Source: Anaerolineaceae bacterium UBA3924
Lineage (GTDB): Bacteria > Chloroflexota > Anaerolineae > Anaerolineales > Anaerolineaceae
Assembly (NCBI GenBank): GCA_002385985.1
Contig: DGEO01000041.1
Location: 15,851 to 22,311 of the forward strand
Direction: 5' to 3'
Length of the DNA stretch: 6,461 nucleotides
The notes below the pieces were generated by a model, which saw only the letters and a list, made by a program, of their open reading frames with translations, was not told the DNA's origin and did not search any database. This document shows, one piece after another, positions 5,389-6,461 of this stretch (positions are counted from its first letter, which is position 1; each line of letters begins with the position of its first letter). Made by a program: the position numbers and the translations under genes.

Positions 5389-6461
5389 ATGGCCCTCGCA
5401 CCCGGCACAGTTCTTAACCGCCGATACCGCATCCAATCTGTCCTGGGACAGGGTGGGATGGGGGCTGTTTATCACGCCCTGGACGAGAATCTGAACATCG
5501 ATGTGGCGGTTAAGGAAAACCTGTTCCTCAGCGATGAGTACGCCCGCCAGTTCCAGCGTGAAGCCAACATTCTGGCCAGTCTTCGCCACCCCAACCTTCC
5601 CCGGGTAGGGGATTATTTTATTATTCCCGGTCAGGGCCAGTACCTGATCATGGATTACATCGAGGGCGAAGACCTGCGCGACCGCATTGAGCGCAGCGGA
5701 CCGCTCACCGAGCGCGAAGCCGCCCTGGTGGGAGCCGCCATCTGCGACGCGCTGACCTACCTGCACACCCGCCGCCCCCAGGTCATCCACCGCGATATCA
5801 AGCCCGGCAACATCAAGATCACCCCGGAAGGTGAGGTGGTGCTGGTCGATTTTGGCCTGGCCAAGGTGGTGATGGGCTCGCAGCAGACTCAGAGCGGCGC
5901 CCGGGCCATGACCCCCGGCTACTCCCCGCCCGAGCAGTACGGCACCGCCCCGACCGATCCGCGCTCGGATATTTACTCCCTGGGCGCCACGCTGTACGCG
6001 GCGCTGTCCGGCACCATTCCGGAAGACGCGCTGGCACGGGCCACCGGCAAAGCAAAGCTCACCAGCCTGAAGGTCCTCAATCCCAGGATCAACCGCAAGC
6101 TGGCCGCCGTCATCGAACAGGCCCTGGAGCTGGAGCCGGAAAACCGGTTCGAGTCCGCCGAGGAAATGAAAAAAGCCCTTTTGGCGGCGGTCTCGCTCAG
6201 CCGGGATCCGGATGAGAAGATCTTCATCACCCCGCCGCCCGGCGAAAAGCCCGGTCTGGGGGTGAGCTATTCCAGCCAGCCGATCCCGGACAAGCCCAGC
6301 GAGCCGCGCCCGGCTTCCAGCCCGCTGCAGGTGGTTCGCGAGCGCCGCGTCCTGCTGCCCGCTGCCGGTGTGATCGTGCTGGTGGCGCTGGTCACCATCC
6401 TGTATATGGCCGGCCGGTCGGGCCTGCTGCCCTCGCTGGCGGCGTCCGGGGCCACCCAGCC
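5389..6461 (+). CDS. Membrane-anchored Ser/Thr protein kinase (Hanks type), C-terminus beyond window
   Basis: A PknB-like kinase that phosphorylates Ser/Thr on partner proteins from the cytoplasmic face of the membrane. The open frame runs 357 codons to the window edge with no stop. All catalytic marks are present: glycine loop GQGGMGAVY 20-28, VAVKE with K42, helix-C E58, HRDIKPGN 134-141 (catalytic D136, N141), DFG 154-156, SDIYSLG 193-199 and R253. The APE motif reads PPE (180-182) within TPGYSPPEQYG, a common variant in Chloroflexota and cyanobacterial kinases. The RD arrangement and T167, S169 and T175 in the loop suggest activation by autophosphorylation. A Pro/Ser-rich juxtamembrane linker (about 281-313) leads to one membrane helix at about 321-341, so an extracytoplasmic part probably follows. 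The ATG at 5389 is chosen because the kinase fold starts at residue 13 and the promoter ends 10 bases upstream. It is divergent from the Thr/Pro surface protein gene. Confidence 0.94.
   Translation, partial: MALAPGTVLNRRYRIQSVLGQGGMGAVYHALDENLNIDVAVKENLFLSDEYARQFQREANILASLRHPNLPRVGDYFIIPGQGQYLIMDYIEGEDLRDRIERSGPLTEREAALVGAAICDALTYLHTRRPQVIHRDIKPGNIKITPEGEVVLVDFGLAKVVMGSQQTQSGARAMTPGYSPPEQYGTAPTDPRSDIYSLGATLYAALSGTIPEDALARATGKAKLTSLKVLNPRINRKLAAVIEQALELEPENRFESAEEMKKALLAAVSLSRDPDEKIFITPPPGEKPGLGVSYSSQPIPDKPSEPRPASSPLQVVRERRVLLPAAGVIVLVALVTILYMAGRSGLLPSLAASGATQ

Noticed and set aside
5368..5790. Minus-strand open frame opposite the kinase N-terminus
   Set aside because: The plus strand encodes intact kinase motifs in this stretch; the antisense frame would also run across the kinase promoter and has no supporting signal.

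Overview
The window is about 6.5 kb of GC-rich bacterial chromosome. It holds seven protein genes and no RNA gene, CRISPR array or insertion sequence. It reads most like Chloroflexota, probably an Anaerolineae-type bacterium. The reasons are an exported membrane protein with long Thr-Pro (TPTITLTP-like) stalks, a Ser/Thr kinase with a TPGYSPPEQYG activation segment and a C-terminal membrane helix, and the gene mix. This assignment is an inference from style; no marker gene is present.

Left half (1 to 3167, minus strand): four genes are packed head to tail, with gaps of 10, 5 and 3 bases, and form a probable operon. In transcription order they are a monofunctional proline dehydrogenase, a short-chain dehydrogenase with the Asp-Tyr-Lys active site of pteridine reductases (PTR1/FolM type), a UbiA-family membrane protein whose Asp-rich motifs are largely eroded, and the N-terminal 179 residues of MoeA (molybdenum insertion into molybdopterin), cut by the window edge. 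MoeA is the last visible member.

Middle (3168 to 4225): a 125-base divergent spacer carries a perfect 19-base palindrome just upstream of the proline dehydrogenase start and two facing -10-like boxes. It leads rightward into psuG, pseudouridine-5'-phosphate glycosidase. psuG ends tail to tail with the next gene, with one base between the stop codons.

Right part (4227 to 6461): a minus-strand gene encodes a two-helix membrane protein with an extracytoplasmic domain framed by two Thr/Pro-rich stretches. It is divergent from a plus-strand Ser/Thr protein kinase that runs off the right edge just after its membrane helix. The 130-base spacer between them has an extended -10 promoter for the leftward gene, an inverted repeat sitting over the -35 zone of that promoter, two ACCTGT direct repeats, and a good -35/-10 pair for the kinase placed so close to its ATG that the mRNA would be nearly leaderless. 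The shared control region suggests, but does not prove, that the surface protein and the kinase work together.

There is no gene-free stretch longer than about 130 bases. Points most worth following are the degenerate UbiA homologue next to a pteridine-reductase-like enzyme and MoeA, and the divergent kinase/Thr-Pro surface protein pair with its structured spacer.
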